Below are positions 25,818 to 34,578 of a DNA stretch of 64,000 bases, piece by piece; position 1 is the first letter of the stretch, and each line of letters begins with the position of its first letter. The position numbers and the translations under genes are program-made. The notes beneath the pieces are model-generated. The model saw only the letters and a list, made by a program, of their open reading frames with translations. It had not been told where the DNA came from and did no database searches. The DNA comes from Burkholderiaceae bacterium (GTDB lineage Bacteria > Pseudomonadota > Gammaproteobacteria > Burkholderiales > Burkholderiaceae_A), in the NCBI GenBank assembly GCA_004214155.1, contig SGYQ01000001.1, positions 62,001 to 126,000 of the forward strand, in the 5' to 3' direction.

Positions 25818-27272
25818 TTATGGTGCAGCAATTAGAGGCCGTATACTCAAAGCGCCTCTTATCCATGTTCCATCTGGTATGTCATCTCTGGTTGCAAAAA
25901 CGTTTGCGTCATCTAGAGATTCAAAAGGACCGCTTAATAGGACGTAAAAGAAACCTTCCACCTGAGTTTTCTTGAGTTTAAATATGATACTGTTTTGAAG
26001 TGCTGGGTATTCACGTTGTATTTCAAGAACGGAGTCCAAATCTCCTCTAGCCGTGTGTTGAACGTAAAAACCTGGGTCAATTGTGTTATTGATTAATCCA
26101 GTTTTAGATTTCTCATCAGACGCATTTTCGTTAATAACCTGTATCGGGTCTTCGGTTAAAGCCTCCTCCTCTTCATCAAGATATTTCTCTTGCTGCGGCA
26201 AAATCGTCTTGTCTATTTTATTTGTATCCTGAGCAGGTTCTCCGGACAATAATGAGAACTGATCGTCTTGATTTTCCAATTCTGGAACTCTATCTTGACT
26301 CGTAATAGGCAAGGAGGGACTGTCAATTAGTGCACTTTGAAGAAATAATTTTCTCGCATCTTCAAGCATGGAACTTAACGGTAGAAGACCTGAATTTTGC
26401 AAATAAAATATGACTCCCGCCGATATAGTAAATAAGAAGCATAAAGATAAAATCATATTAATTTGATTTTTTCTCGTTGCTCGGCTCTTTTCTTTGACAC
26501 TTACTTTACTGTCATCGGTTTGCTGCTTCACAGGCTGATCAACCTGAGGGGTAGTCTCGTATGTTGCAATATCGTTACCTATTTCACCTTTTTCATCAAT
26601 TTTATTTTCATTGTTCACTGGATCCTCATTTTTCTGCATTTCTTCTTCAGCTTTGTTTATTGCCCTATTGCTGGCTGCTAAAGCAAGTTTTGCATCCAAT
26701 GAAACACCTACATTTTCGAGAGCCTTTCTGACTTCAGGCTCCATACCTGTCACTTCACTTTCACTGAGGAGTACCGAGGCCTCTCGCTGTGTAGGCGTTG
26801 ATATATCCCATCTAACGATTTTATTTCCAAATGCTTCAATTTTCTTCTCTACTTGGGTGCTTGATCTCTTATCTAGAAGAAGAATTATTCTAGTATTAGC
26901 GCCTGGAAAGTCTCTTACGAGTCTCGCCATCAATTGTACTTCCCTCAAACCGGTAGCATGAGAATCAAAGGCGACAAGTACTCTTTGAGGGGCATTTGAG
27001 TCCACGGTTTTCGTTGCAGCATCAACTGAAATATTCTCTAATATTTTATTAAATCTTGTAATAAGGGCTTCCGTACTATTTGGGTAGTAGACTTCAACAT
27101 TTATCCCGTTACGTTCCCTAAGACGTTGAACTAGAATCCGACCGTAGTGATCCAGCAAACCTTCGCTTTCACTGAGTAGGGCAGCGCTTAATTTTTCTTG
27201 AACGATCGCCTCTGTTAATCGGTCCAGTCTTGCTTTATCAAAGGGTCTGAAGTACAGGTCGTTAATGCTCAT
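25818..27272 (-). CDS. SPOR-domain membrane protein at the end of the fli operon
   Basis: 484 residues. Residues 1-200 form a soluble domain resembling the alpha/beta core of AAA/DamX-like proteins (RVLVAFDSHATGL, TRIILLLDKRS) but without a Walker A motif. An acidic linker, one membrane helix (~271-291) and a second acidic linker (~320-395) follow. The C-terminal ~80 residues have a SPOR-like layout: GFYVQHTARGDLDSVLEIQREYP, then FFYVLLSGPFESLDDANVFA. SPOR domains bind denuded glycan at septa, so the protein may span the inner membrane and reach the cell wall. It starts 5 bases after flhB and is therefore in the fli operon, suggesting a flagellar or pole-linked role. I know no named family with this exact arrangement. 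Confidence 0.75.
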   Translation of the reverse strand: MSINDLYFRPFDKARLDRLTEAIVQEKLSAALLSESEGLLDHYGRILVQRLRERNGINVEVYYPNSTEALITRFNKILENISVDAATKTVDSNAPQRVLVAFDSHATGLREVQLMARLVRDFPGANTRIILLLDKRSSTQVEKKIEAFGNKIVRWDISTPTQREASVLLSESEVTGMEPEVRKALENVGVSLDAKLALAASNRAINKAEEEMQKNEDPVNNENKIDEKGEIGNDIATYETTPQVDQPVKQQTDDSKVSVKEKSRATRKNQINMILSLCFLFTISAGVIFYLQNSGLLPLSSMLEDARKLFLQSALIDSPSLPITSQDRVPELENQDDQFSLLSGEPAQDTNKIDKTILPQQEKYLDEEEEALTEDPIQVINENASDEKSKTGLINNTIDPGFYVQHTARGDLDSVLEIQREYPALQNSIIFKLKKTQVEGFFYVLLSGPFESLDDANVFATRDDIPDGTWIRGALSIRPLIAAP

Positions 27273-27277
27273 ATCAC

Positions 27278-28432
27278 TTATAAATCAATTTTTTTTCCAT
27301 CGGAATCAAATTTCATATTTGACGGGATATCTGGATTTGGTTTTTCCGGTGACAAACCATCCTGTGAAACACTATTTAAATTAAACACATAAGCTATTAC
27401 TTGTGCAACTGCATAATACAAATCAGGAGGAATTGCTTCGTTTATATTTGTGGTAAAGTACAACGCCCTAGCAAGTGGGGGTGCTGAAAAAATTTCGATA
27501 CTGTGATCTTTAGCTTCTTCTCGTATTCTGAGGGCGATATGGTCTGCTCCCTTTGCCAGAACAACCGGGGCGCTATCTGAGTTGGGGTCGTAGGTGAGAG
27601 CTACAGAAAAATGTTCTGGGTTAGTTATCACAACATCAGCGTCCTTAACATTCTCTATCATTTTTTCCGATGCTATTTCTTGTTGCTTTTGTCTAATTTT
27701 CTTTTTGACCTCAGGATTTCCCTCTATGTCTTTCATTTCGTCTTTTACTTCTTGTAGTGTCATCTTCATATTTTCATTGAACTGATATTTCTGAATAGGG
27801 ATATCAATTAAGGCTATAACCAGAAGTGCTAAGGAGACAAAAAATGCTGACTTGATCAAAATGGCGCCAGCTAAAGCTAGGGCTGGTTCAAGATTCATAT
27901 GACCTAAACTAAATAAATCTAATATTTGAAACTGAATTACGCCTAACATGACACCTGCAACAAGACTAAACTTTAGGAGTGCTTTTCCGAGATTAATCAG
28001 TGCCTGAGTGCCAAATATTCTTTTTAACCCAGATATGGGGTTAAATTTACTTGCTTTAGGCGCAATGGCCATCCATGCGAAGTTCAATCCTCCTACTGAG
28101 GAACCTGCAAGAAGTGCAGTTACTATAAGTAATAGAAATAATGGCAAAAAAATAAGTAAGGCATATGCAAGTTTTGATAAGAATTGCGCAGGCATTAAAT
28201 TAGGAGAAAATATAATTTTTCTATCGAAATTAAATCCTCCTTTAAATACTTCAACCAATTGTTCCGCAAAATAGCCTCCTCCTAAGAGGAGGGCTAAAAA
28301 TCCTATTATTGTGCAAGCAGCTATTGTAACTTCGGAAGATCTTGCTACCTGTCCCTCAGACGCTGCTTTTTCTAATTTACGTGCTGTCGGTTCTTCGGTT
28401 TTTTCGGCGCCATCTTCGTTTTCTTTTGCCAC
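27278..28432 (-). CDS. flhB: Flagellar export apparatus switch protein FlhB
   Basis: 384 residues: the N-terminal GAEKTEEPTARKLEKAASEGQVARS, four membrane helices (~38-58, ~88-110, ~145-168, ~185-210) and the cytoplasmic tail. The autocleavage site reads NPEH (271-274) instead of the commonest NPTH, and the following FSVALTYDPNSDSAPVVLAKG is canonical. The Asn-Pro pair needed for cleavage is kept. A C-terminal extension of ~35 residues is rich in Pro, Asp and Lys. It is the inner-membrane component that switches export from rod/hook to filament substrates, together with FliK. It lies 3 bases after fliR. Confidence 0.95.
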   Translation of the reverse strand: MAKENEDGAEKTEEPTARKLEKAASEGQVARSSEVTIAACTIIGFLALLLGGGYFAEQLVEVFKGGFNFDRKIIFSPNLMPAQFLSKLAYALLIFLPLFLLLIVTALLAGSSVGGLNFAWMAIAPKASKFNPISGLKRIFGTQALINLGKALLKFSLVAGVMLGVIQFQILDLFSLGHMNLEPALALAGAILIKSAFFVSLALLVIALIDIPIQKYQFNENMKMTLQEVKDEMKDIEGNPEVKKKIRQKQQEIASEKMIENVKDADVVITNPEHFSVALTYDPNSDSAPVVLAKGADHIALRIREEAKDHSIEIFSAPPLARALYFTTNINEAIPPDLYYAVAQVIAYVFNLNSVSQDGLSPEKPNPDIPSNMKFDSDGKKIDL

Positions 28433-28435
28433 GTG

Positions 28436-29209
28436 CTAAATCCCTAAGATAGTGGATCTGATGTTGTTCAGACCTAAGTTCCATAGGTACTGCATGCGTA
28501 AACCGATACCATTCATTGCGAAAATTAATACAAATAGGCCAACAATGATCATTGCAGGAAAACCAACAGCAAAAATATTTAATTGTGGCGATGCTCTTGC
28601 GACAATTCCGAGGCCAATTTGTATTAAAAGCATGACGCAAAGAATAGGAATTGCTATTAAGACAGCGCCCAGGAAAATAGTACTACTCCAGGCAATTAGT
28701 TCGGGATATATTTCAGTTAATAGTAACCGTTCTCCAATGGGAACTAATCTAAAACTTTCTAATAGCATTTCTATCAATATGACATGCCCTCCTATAGATA
28801 AGAATATTAGCGTACCCAGTATGGTTAGTAATTGACCAATTACTGGGACTGTTCCAAAGTTCGGATCAGCAAGAGTTGCCATTGCTAGTCCCATCGTAGT
28901 TGAAATTGTCTGCCCAGCAACCACAAATGCCGCGGTAATTACTTGCAAGAACAACCCCATGAGAATTCCCATTAGTGCTTGGTGAAAAATTTCAACTAAG
29001 CCGTTGCTACTAACTGGGTCAATGACGGGCCAATCCAGAACAGGGTAAATAGCAATCGTTAGTGCGATAGCTATAATTATTCTAATCTTTACTGTTACGG
29101 AATCCATTGAGAGAACAGGAGCAACGATAAGCATTGCAGAAATTCTAATGAACGGTAGTAGTACCGTATAAAAAATTTCAACTATATCTGCAACTAAAAA
29201 GGAAATCAT
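28436..29209 (-). CDS. fliR: Flagellar export protein FliR
   Basis: 257 residues of integral membrane protein with about six hydrophobic helices; typical segments are RISAMLIVAPVLS at the start and FAVGFPAMIIVGLFVL near the C-terminus. The frame extends upstream to 29257, but the ATG at 29209 fits the family start (MISFLVADIVEIFYTVLLPFIRI) and leaves only 4 bases after fliQ. FliR joins FliP and FliQ in the export gate. Confidence 0.94.
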   Translation of the reverse strand: MISFLVADIVEIFYTVLLPFIRISAMLIVAPVLSMDSVTVKIRIIIAIALTIAIYPVLDWPVIDPVSSNGLVEIFHQALMGILMGLFLQVITAAFVVAGQTISTTMGLAMATLADPNFGTVPVIGQLLTILGTLIFLSIGGHVILIEMLLESFRLVPIGERLLLTEIYPELIAWSSTIFLGAVLIAIPILCVMLLIQIGLGIVARASPQLNIFAVGFPAMIIVGLFVLIFAMNGIGLRMQYLWNLGLNNIRSTILGI

Positions 29210-29213
29210 ATTT

Positions 29214-29483
29214 TCAAAAAAAGATTCCCGGTATTCGGTTGAACATACCAGTAGCAAACTCTATAAGGGTGGCAATCATCCAGGGTCCAAAAAAAGCTAT
29301 CCCTAAACCCACAGCAAAGAGTTTTGGAACAAAAGTGAGGGTCATTTCATTAACAGAGGTTGCCGCTTGTAGAATGCCAATTATTAAACCTACAAACAGA
29401 CCTAAACCGAGCATTGGTGATGCCACTAATACTACTGTGAATAGTGCATGCCTACCTATGTCCATTACTGATGCTACGTCCAT
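29214..29483 (-). CDS. fliQ: Flagellar export protein FliQ
   Basis: 89 residues, the normal family size, with two hydrophobic helices. The start MDVASVMDIGRHALFTVVLVASPML and the conserved ILQAATSVNEMTLTFVPKL identify FliQ. It forms the outer part of the FliPQR export gate. It sits between fliP (24-base gap) and fliR (4-base gap). Confidence 0.95.
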   Translation of the reverse strand: MDVASVMDIGRHALFTVVLVASPMLGLGLFVGLIIGILQAATSVNEMTLTFVPKLFAVGLGIAFFGPWMIATLIEFATGMFNRIPGIFF

Positions 29484-29507
29484 ATCTCCTCCAACGGTTC
29501 TATTTAG

Positions 29508-30266
29508 TTATGGCAAGGCAAAACTTGCCGCTAAGTTACCCATAATCAAACTCCATCCATCAATGAGCACAAATAGCATCAGCTTGAATGGCATAGATAT
29601 CATCATAGGGGAAAGCATCATCATTCCCATTGACATTAAAACGCTAGCAACCACCATATCTATTATGATGAAAGGGATGTAAATTAGGAATCCAATAATA
29701 AAAGCGCTCTTTAACTCTGAGGTGATGAATGCCGGCACGAGAGTGCTAAAGGGTACTGACTCAGGCCCTTGAAATTCGTCGATCCTTGCAATATTCATGA
29801 ACATTGCGATATCAGTTTCTCGTGTTTGATTCAACATAAACCCTCTTATGGGCGCTTCGGCTCTTTTAATGGCCTCATCAAAAGATAGGGTTTCGTCCAT
29901 ATATGGAACAATTGCGGTCCCGTAGACTTCACTAAGTATTGGAGACATGATGAATATTGTTAGAAACAGCGCCAATCCTACCAAAACCATATTTGGGGGT
30001 GTTTGAGCTGTACCTAGTGCCATTCTCAGTAAGGACATCACTATTAATATTCGTACAAATGAGGTCATCATTAATAACAAGGAAGGCAACAACGTTATGG
30101 TTGTAACTAACGCTAAGATTTCGAGAGAAAGACTGTACCTTGTTGTTTGAGCACCTGCTGCCGCAGCAGTAATTGCTGGCAATCCTTGTGGCAAACATGT
30201 GCTAGGCAATAAACTAATTGAAAGGAAGAGTAGCCCAACAATTACAAAATAATTTTCTCTTTTCAT
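29508..30266 (-). CDS. fliP: Flagellar export protein FliP
   Basis: 252 residues with a signal peptide (FVIVGLLFLSISLLPSTC) and four later membrane segments. Highly conserved FliP sequence is visible: LLPSLLLMMTSFVRILIVMSLLRMALG, then TPPNMVLVGLALFLT, FIIIDMVVASVLMSMGMMMLSP and PFKLMLFVLIDGW. It is the core of the export gate pentamer. Its start overlaps the fliO stop by 4 bases. Confidence 0.96.
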   Translation of the reverse strand: MKRENYFVIVGLLFLSISLLPSTCLPQGLPAITAAAAGAQTTRYSLSLEILALVTTITLLPSLLLMMTSFVRILIVMSLLRMALGTAQTPPNMVLVGLALFLTIFIMSPILSEVYGTAIVPYMDETLSFDEAIKRAEAPIRGFMLNQTRETDIAMFMNIARIDEFQGPESVPFSTLVPAFITSELKSAFIIGFLIYIPFIIIDMVVASVLMSMGMMMLSPMMISMPFKLMLFVLIDGWSLIMGNLAASFALP

Positions 30267-30829
30267 TGTATATTCTCTACAATATTTTTTTTAATAGACT
30301 GATTGATCCTTTTTGCCAGTAAAAGGAGATTAGTTGTATTCTCTATTTGGGCTTTTGCCTTAGTGTGCATACCGATATCTTTTTCTTTGCCAATATCTTT
30401 TTCTATGCCCAAATCTGTATATGAGTCAGAGTTATGATTCGCATGGCTATTACGAGTTACTATTTTTTTTGAATTAGTAATTTCGGCAATATTATCTTCG
30501 GGTTTTGTTTTTTCTATTGAGCTGGTTTCAGGCTCTATCATTTCACCGCTTGATTTGGATTTTTTAGTCACCCAATGGGCTAATGAAGTGATAGATTGCC
30601 CAGAAACAGCAAGTAAAATCTCCTGGTCGTTTACGTTACAAAGGATTATTTTCTGTCTCTGGTTTAGAGGAAGCACTTCTATTATGTTGATATGTCTATC
30701 ATTGAGTTTTTTGTTAGGCTTGAATCCATACACTTTTTTTAAGAAAAATAATGCTCCTAGCAGGAGTACGATAACTACTAAAAAACTTCCCATTAAGGAG
30801 TACATGTTTGGAATTATTGCGTTATCCAT
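30263..30829 (-). CDS. fliO: Flagellar export accessory protein FliO
   Basis: 188 residues. One membrane helix near the N-terminus (~10-30, YSLMGSFLVVIVLLLGALFFLKKVYG) is followed by the FliO core INIIEVLPLNQRQKIILCNVNDQEILLAVSGQSITSLAHW. A poorly conserved ~100-residue tail is rich in Asn, Lys and Asp, as is usual in FliO. It helps FliP to assemble. It lies one base after fliN and overlaps fliP. Confidence 0.88.
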   Translation of the reverse strand: MDNAIIPNMYSLMGSFLVVIVLLLGALFFLKKVYGFKPNKKLNDRHINIIEVLPLNQRQKIILCNVNDQEILLAVSGQSITSLAHWVTKKSKSSGEMIEPETSSIEKTKPEDNIAEITNSKKIVTRNSHANHNSDSYTDLGIEKDIGKEKDIGMHTKAKAQIENTTNLLLLAKRINQSIKKNIVENIQ

Positions 30830-30830
30830 A

Positions 30831-31187
30831 TTACAAAGTTTTCATTCTTTCTTCAGCGGAAATGACTCGGGTCAGCCTTATTCCATATCGATCGTTTACT
30901 AAAACAACTTCTCCCTGAGCAACAACAGTGTTGTTTACTAGTAAATCTAAGGGTTCTCCTGCTAACCTCTCTAATTCAACAACACTACCCTGAGTTAATC
31001 TCAACAAATCTCTAATTTTTAACGAGGTTTTGCCAACTTCGACAGAAATAGTTACCGGGATACTTTGGAGAACATCAGGGTTTATTTTTCCAGAGTCATC
31101 ACCCAACGCCTTAGGATTCTCACCTTCAGTATTTTGATCGTCTGAATTCTCATCAATCTCTGTATCCTTTGTTTCTTCTTCAGCCAT
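30831..31187 (-). CDS. fliN: Flagellar motor switch protein FliN
   Basis: 118 residues. An acidic N-terminal tail (~1-38) precedes the SpoA/surface-presentation domain: VLQSIPVTISVEVGKTSLKIRDLLRLTQGSVVELERLAGEPLDLLVN and VAQGEVVLVNDRYGIRLTRVIS, nearly consensus FliN. It forms the C-ring with FliM and FliG. It overlaps the 3' end of fliM by 8 bases. Confidence 0.96.
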   Translation of the reverse strand: MAEEETKDTEIDENSDDQNTEGENPKALGDDSGKINPDVLQSIPVTISVEVGKTSLKIRDLLRLTQGSVVELERLAGEPLDLLVNNTVVAQGEVVLVNDRYGIRLTRVISAEERMKTL

Positions 31188-32193
31188 TGTTTCTCTCCTT
31201 TTTCGATAGTCCCAACATATCTAATGAATCTTTAATTTTTATTGCGATTTGTGAATCTACAGATCCGAGTTCTGCAAGAAAACAAGGGTTGTTATAAACA
31301 TCAACCCGAGCAAGTTCCTCTTTTTTAAAATATAAGATTTGTCCCATTTCCGCTGTCATCAAAGTTTTGTATGTTGCTGTTAGTTGTCCAAGAACTACAC
31401 TTAATTCAACTGAAGCTTCGGAAACAGCTTCATTAAGGTCTTCAGACCATTGTTTATCAGACAATTCATTTCCATCTCCAGTAGCCACTCTATTTCTCAA
31501 GAGATCACGTATTGGTTTTAATGTAGCGTATGGATACACAAGATCAATTGCATTTTTTTTCTCTCCTTCTCCTACGTCGAACCTACAAAGTACTACGAGA
31601 TCATTTTCGTCTGCGATCTGAGCGAACTGTGGGTTAATCTCTGAACTCGCCAGCTCAGTTTCCAGTTCTATTAGTGGAGCCCATGCTTCTTTTAAGGATT
31701 CGAAGAAGACTTCGATTATGAGCTTAATTATTCTATTTTCTGTTGGGGTAAATAGTCTTGTTGGGGGCAGAGCACCTGTTTGTTGTGTAGATCCAATGCC
31801 CCCAAAAAAGACATCGAGAGACTGGAATATTATGTCAGGATCAATTACTACTAGCGAGTGACCCCTCAATGGATTTAACCTGATCATATTTACTGCTAAT
31901 GGAGCAGTTTTTCCTTTCAGGTAGTCTCCGTATTTAATTATTTCGACTTTATTGGGGTTACATTTTGGGGTCGACCTTAGAACCTCAACAAGACCTAACC
32001 TAAAAAGTCTAATGAATCGCTCATTGATCATCTCAATGGAACTTAAATTTACCCCGAGTGTTGAGTCTTCGCTTGCTAAGTCATGCTTTTTAACTTTAGT
32101 TCGAGTATTATACCCGGTGTCTACTGGTATAGTGCCGTCCGCAACTCCTTCAGACAGGGCTTTTAATTCGTCTTCTGAAAGTAAATCTGACAT
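31180..32193 (-). CDS. fliM: Flagellar motor switch protein FliM
   Basis: 337 residues. The N-terminal CheY-binding region begins SDLLSEDELKALSEG, the central CheC-like domain runs ~45-235, and a C-terminal SpoA domain follows (~255-325, ASVELSVVLGQLTATYKTLMTAEMGQILYF). It is the switch component of the C-ring. The CheY-binding motif implies that chemotaxis genes exist elsewhere, since none are in the window. It follows fliL and overlaps fliN. Confidence 0.95.
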   Translation of the reverse strand: MSDLLSEDELKALSEGVADGTIPVDTGYNTRTKVKKHDLASEDSTLGVNLSSIEMINERFIRLFRLGLVEVLRSTPKCNPNKVEIIKYGDYLKGKTAPLAVNMIRLNPLRGHSLVVIDPDIIFQSLDVFFGGIGSTQQTGALPPTRLFTPTENRIIKLIIEVFFESLKEAWAPLIELETELASSEINPQFAQIADENDLVVLCRFDVGEGEKKNAIDLVYPYATLKPIRDLLRNRVATGDGNELSDKQWSEDLNEAVSEASVELSVVLGQLTATYKTLMTAEMGQILYFKKEELARVDVYNNPCFLAELGSVDSQIAIKIKDSLDMLGLSKKERNNG

Positions 32194-32218
32194 TCTACTA
32201 TCCTATTTCTTCGCGTTT

Positions 32219-32863
32219 TTATTGGACTACGAATTCTGTAAAATACACTTCATCAATCCCGCCGAAATCTTCATACCTTTCGAGAAGTGCGTTCATAGTA
32301 ATGCGAATTTTCTCAGCTAGTTCGACACGGAACTCAGGTTTTTTCAAGTCGTCTTCAGTATGTTGTCTCATTACGTCTAACGAAGCAGATCTGAGGGCAA
32401 ACTCGTGTTTTTCAACATTGACGATTACTTGTTCGTCATATTGGGTCATTATAGCTACGGTCGCTGACATTACTTTTCTCGAATTTGCCACATTAGAAAC
32501 AAATGGTTTTGCAAGTTCGTAATATCGATGTTCAAATCTTGTTTGCTGGGATGCGTCTTTAACTACTTTCTCCGGAGGAGTTGGGGCTTTTTTCTCAAAT
32601 TCTCCGGTTGGAAGACCTTGTTCATCTAATATTTCAACTGTCTCGCCAGGTTGAGTTTCAGGTACTGCTGCAGCCTCTGCCTCTGCTTGTTCTATTACTT
32701 CTTGAGCGGCATCCTCTGCATCTTCACTAAAGAATCCAACAGCGAATAGAGTGATTAAGACTGTCGCCACGAGTGTAATAAGAGCCCCAACAACGATAAG
32801 TACAATCAATAAGATGGGACTTTTCTTCTTAGGTTGTTCCTCTGTCGTTTCTTCTTCAGCCAT
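32219..32863 (-). CDS. fliL: Flagellar basal-body-associated protein FliL
   Basis: 214 residues. The N-terminal tail EEQPKKKSPILLIVLIVVGALITLVATVLITLFAVGFF contains the single membrane helix (~14-42). A Glu/Ala/Pro-rich linker (~45-95) leads to the periplasmic stomatin-like FliL domain ending in FGGIDEVYFTEFVVQ, the family's usual C-terminus. It surrounds and supports the stator. The linker is longer than in enteric FliL. Confidence 0.93.
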   Translation of the reverse strand: MAEEETTEEQPKKKSPILLIVLIVVGALITLVATVLITLFAVGFFSEDAEDAAQEVIEQAEAEAAAVPETQPGETVEILDEQGLPTGEFEKKAPTPPEKVVKDASQQTRFEHRYYELAKPFVSNVANSRKVMSATVAIMTQYDEQVIVNVEKHEFALRSASLDVMRQHTEDDLKKPEFRVELAEKIRITMNALLERYEDFGGIDEVYFTEFVVQ

Positions 32864-32885
32864 TTTTATTTCCTTTAAATTTTAG

Positions 32886-34403
32886 CTAAACCAATACATT
32901 TAATTCGTGTGCGGAGATAATAAAATGTTCTGAACTGATTTTAGGTCCAGAAAGTAATGTATCTCTCGTACTGTTCTGCTCAACAATTTCATAATTTTTT
33001 CTATTTGTCGGTTTTTCGTCGTTTCCATTTTGTTTTTTATGATTAATATCTAAGTTAGCAACGTCTATGCCAGATTTTTCTAAGGAATCTCTGAGTCTGG
33101 GTAATCCATCTTGCAAGAGTTCGCGCGTTAATAATTGATTGACATTAAAAGAAGCTTCCAGTTGTTTTCCTTTTAGTGTAAGTTCAATCTCGATACTGCC
33201 GAGTGTTTTCGGCTTTAGAGAAAGATTAATTTTCCATTCTCCTCTCTTAATTTGTTGAATAATCCGTTTTGCGACATTTTCTGCTAACTTTTCGGATAGT
33301 TTCAAGTACTGTTCGTAGCGTTTGAGGTCAATAGAATCTGATCCATTGTCCTTACTACTGTTTTGATTTTGGGAACCTAGATCATTACTCAAGTGTGTTG
33401 CGGATATTCCCTCAGAAGAGAAACTCAAATTAACATTATTGTTTGTTGCATCAACTTGAATCGGGGTGTTTACTTGATTATTCGTAGCGACTTTCACCGA
33501 TCGTATAAAAATACGCATATCATTTTCTAGGTCAATATCATATTCCTTTGCTTCACTTTCTTCCTTAGATAATTTCGAACCGAAGTTTTTCAATAGTTTT
33601 TCTCTTAATTTTTCAAAATCCAATTCATCTTGCCCCTCTGTTTCAAAATGTTCCTTTTTTTCAAATGAAGTCCACTTTTCGTTACTCTTTTCTTTTACAG
33701 GCGATTCAGTTTTTAGAGATAACATAGAACTATTACCTAAAATATTTCGTTTTAGGTCATTGATTTTAATTTCTGACTTTTCTGACATTTCCTCACTTTT
33801 TAGGTGGGTTTTTGTTTTAGTCAAAGCAGTCGGTTGAATGTGAAGTTTTTCCGGTCGATCGACTGTATTAGAAGTAGCTATGTTTCTTATCGAAGCTAAA
33901 AGTTGTATCTTTGAGAATTTTTTACTCTTGCTGCTATTTTTGAAGAGCAATTCAATTGCCTTTTGGTTAAGCCCCATTTTTTTTGCATACGACAAAATCT
34001 GTGCTTCATCTATTTTTTGGTTATTATCCGTAATAATCTGCGTGTTCAAGCCTATATCAATCGTACCTAATTCCAGTTTACTCCCTAACTCCCTAACGGA
34101 AAGGTTTTCAAACTTTGCTAATAGTTGTTCAAGTTGTTCACCGGGTTCAGAAACATTTGTATTTGAGTTTTCCTCTAAATTCATAAAATCTTCCAGGTTT
34201 TTTATCTCATCCGCCTTAGTAAACTCAGGGTTGCCAGACTCGGCAACTAATTTCCCTTTATGCATTAAAAGTTTTAATTGGTGTAATAATTGCTCAAAGT
34301 TCTTTTTATGATTAAAATTCCCTTTTGTTTGTTTAAAATCCTCTAAATTTCCTTTACTTTCACTAATTACAGTAGAACTGATTATCTTTATTTCATTTGC
34401 CAT
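32886..34403 (-). CDS. fliK: Flagellar hook-length control protein FliK
   Basis: 505 residues from the ATG at 34403 (a TTG two codons upstream is possible). The N-terminal ~370 residues are low-complexity, Lys/Asn/Ser/Glu-rich, as in FliK. The C-terminal domain has the conserved KRGEWKINLSLKPKTLGSIEIELTLKGKQLEASFNV and LLTRELLQDGLPRLRDSLEKSGIDVANLDI. It measures hook length and triggers FlhB switching. It is the first gene of the fliLMNOPQR-flhB operon and has a sigma-54-type promoter ~40 bases upstream. A shorter FliK-like paralogue lies at 16221-17312. Confidence 0.9.
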   Translation of the reverse strand: MANEIKIISSTVISESKGNLEDFKQTKGNFNHKKNFEQLLHQLKLLMHKGKLVAESGNPEFTKADEIKNLEDFMNLEENSNTNVSEPGEQLEQLLAKFENLSVRELGSKLELGTIDIGLNTQIITDNNQKIDEAQILSYAKKMGLNQKAIELLFKNSSKSKKFSKIQLLASIRNIATSNTVDRPEKLHIQPTALTKTKTHLKSEEMSEKSEIKINDLKRNILGNSSMLSLKTESPVKEKSNEKWTSFEKKEHFETEGQDELDFEKLREKLLKNFGSKLSKEESEAKEYDIDLENDMRIFIRSVKVATNNQVNTPIQVDATNNNVNLSFSSEGISATHLSNDLGSQNQNSSKDNGSDSIDLKRYEQYLKLSEKLAENVAKRIIQQIKRGEWKINLSLKPKTLGSIEIELTLKGKQLEASFNVNQLLTRELLQDGLPRLRDSLEKSGIDVANLDINHKKQNGNDEKPTNRKNYEIVEQNSTRDTLLSGPKISSEHFIISAHELNVLV

Positions 34404-34442
34404 GGTCAATTTCCAGAAAAGATTTTATGTTTTTATATTTTT

Positions 34443-34459
34443 AGCAATCATCAGGCCAT
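34443..34459 (-). promoter_or_regulatory. Candidate sigma-54 promoter for the fliK-flhB operon
   Basis: On the minus strand ATGGCCTGATGATTGCT has GG-N10-GC with a perfect TTGCT downstream half; only three positions differ from TTGGCACRNNNNTTGCW. Transcription would start near 34432, about 28 bases before the fliK ATG. Confidence 0.65.
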
Positions 34460-34494
34460 AAAACTGAGTTCAATAAAAAGTTTTTGTAAACATC

Positions 34495-34511
34495 ATGGCG
34501 TAATTTTTGCT
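34495..34511 (+). promoter_or_regulatory. Candidate sigma-54 promoter for the flhA operon
   Basis: ATGGCGTAATTTTTGCT has GG-N10-GC and a perfect TTGCT half, with three mismatches to the consensus. It is divergent from, and 35 bases away from, the fliK-side promoter, and about 70 bases before the flhA ATG. Confidence 0.65.
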
Positions 34512-34578
34512 TTGGTAAAAGTAAGATTAAAACAGATTATTTAATATCTTTTAAATGATTGATATATAGAACTATTTT

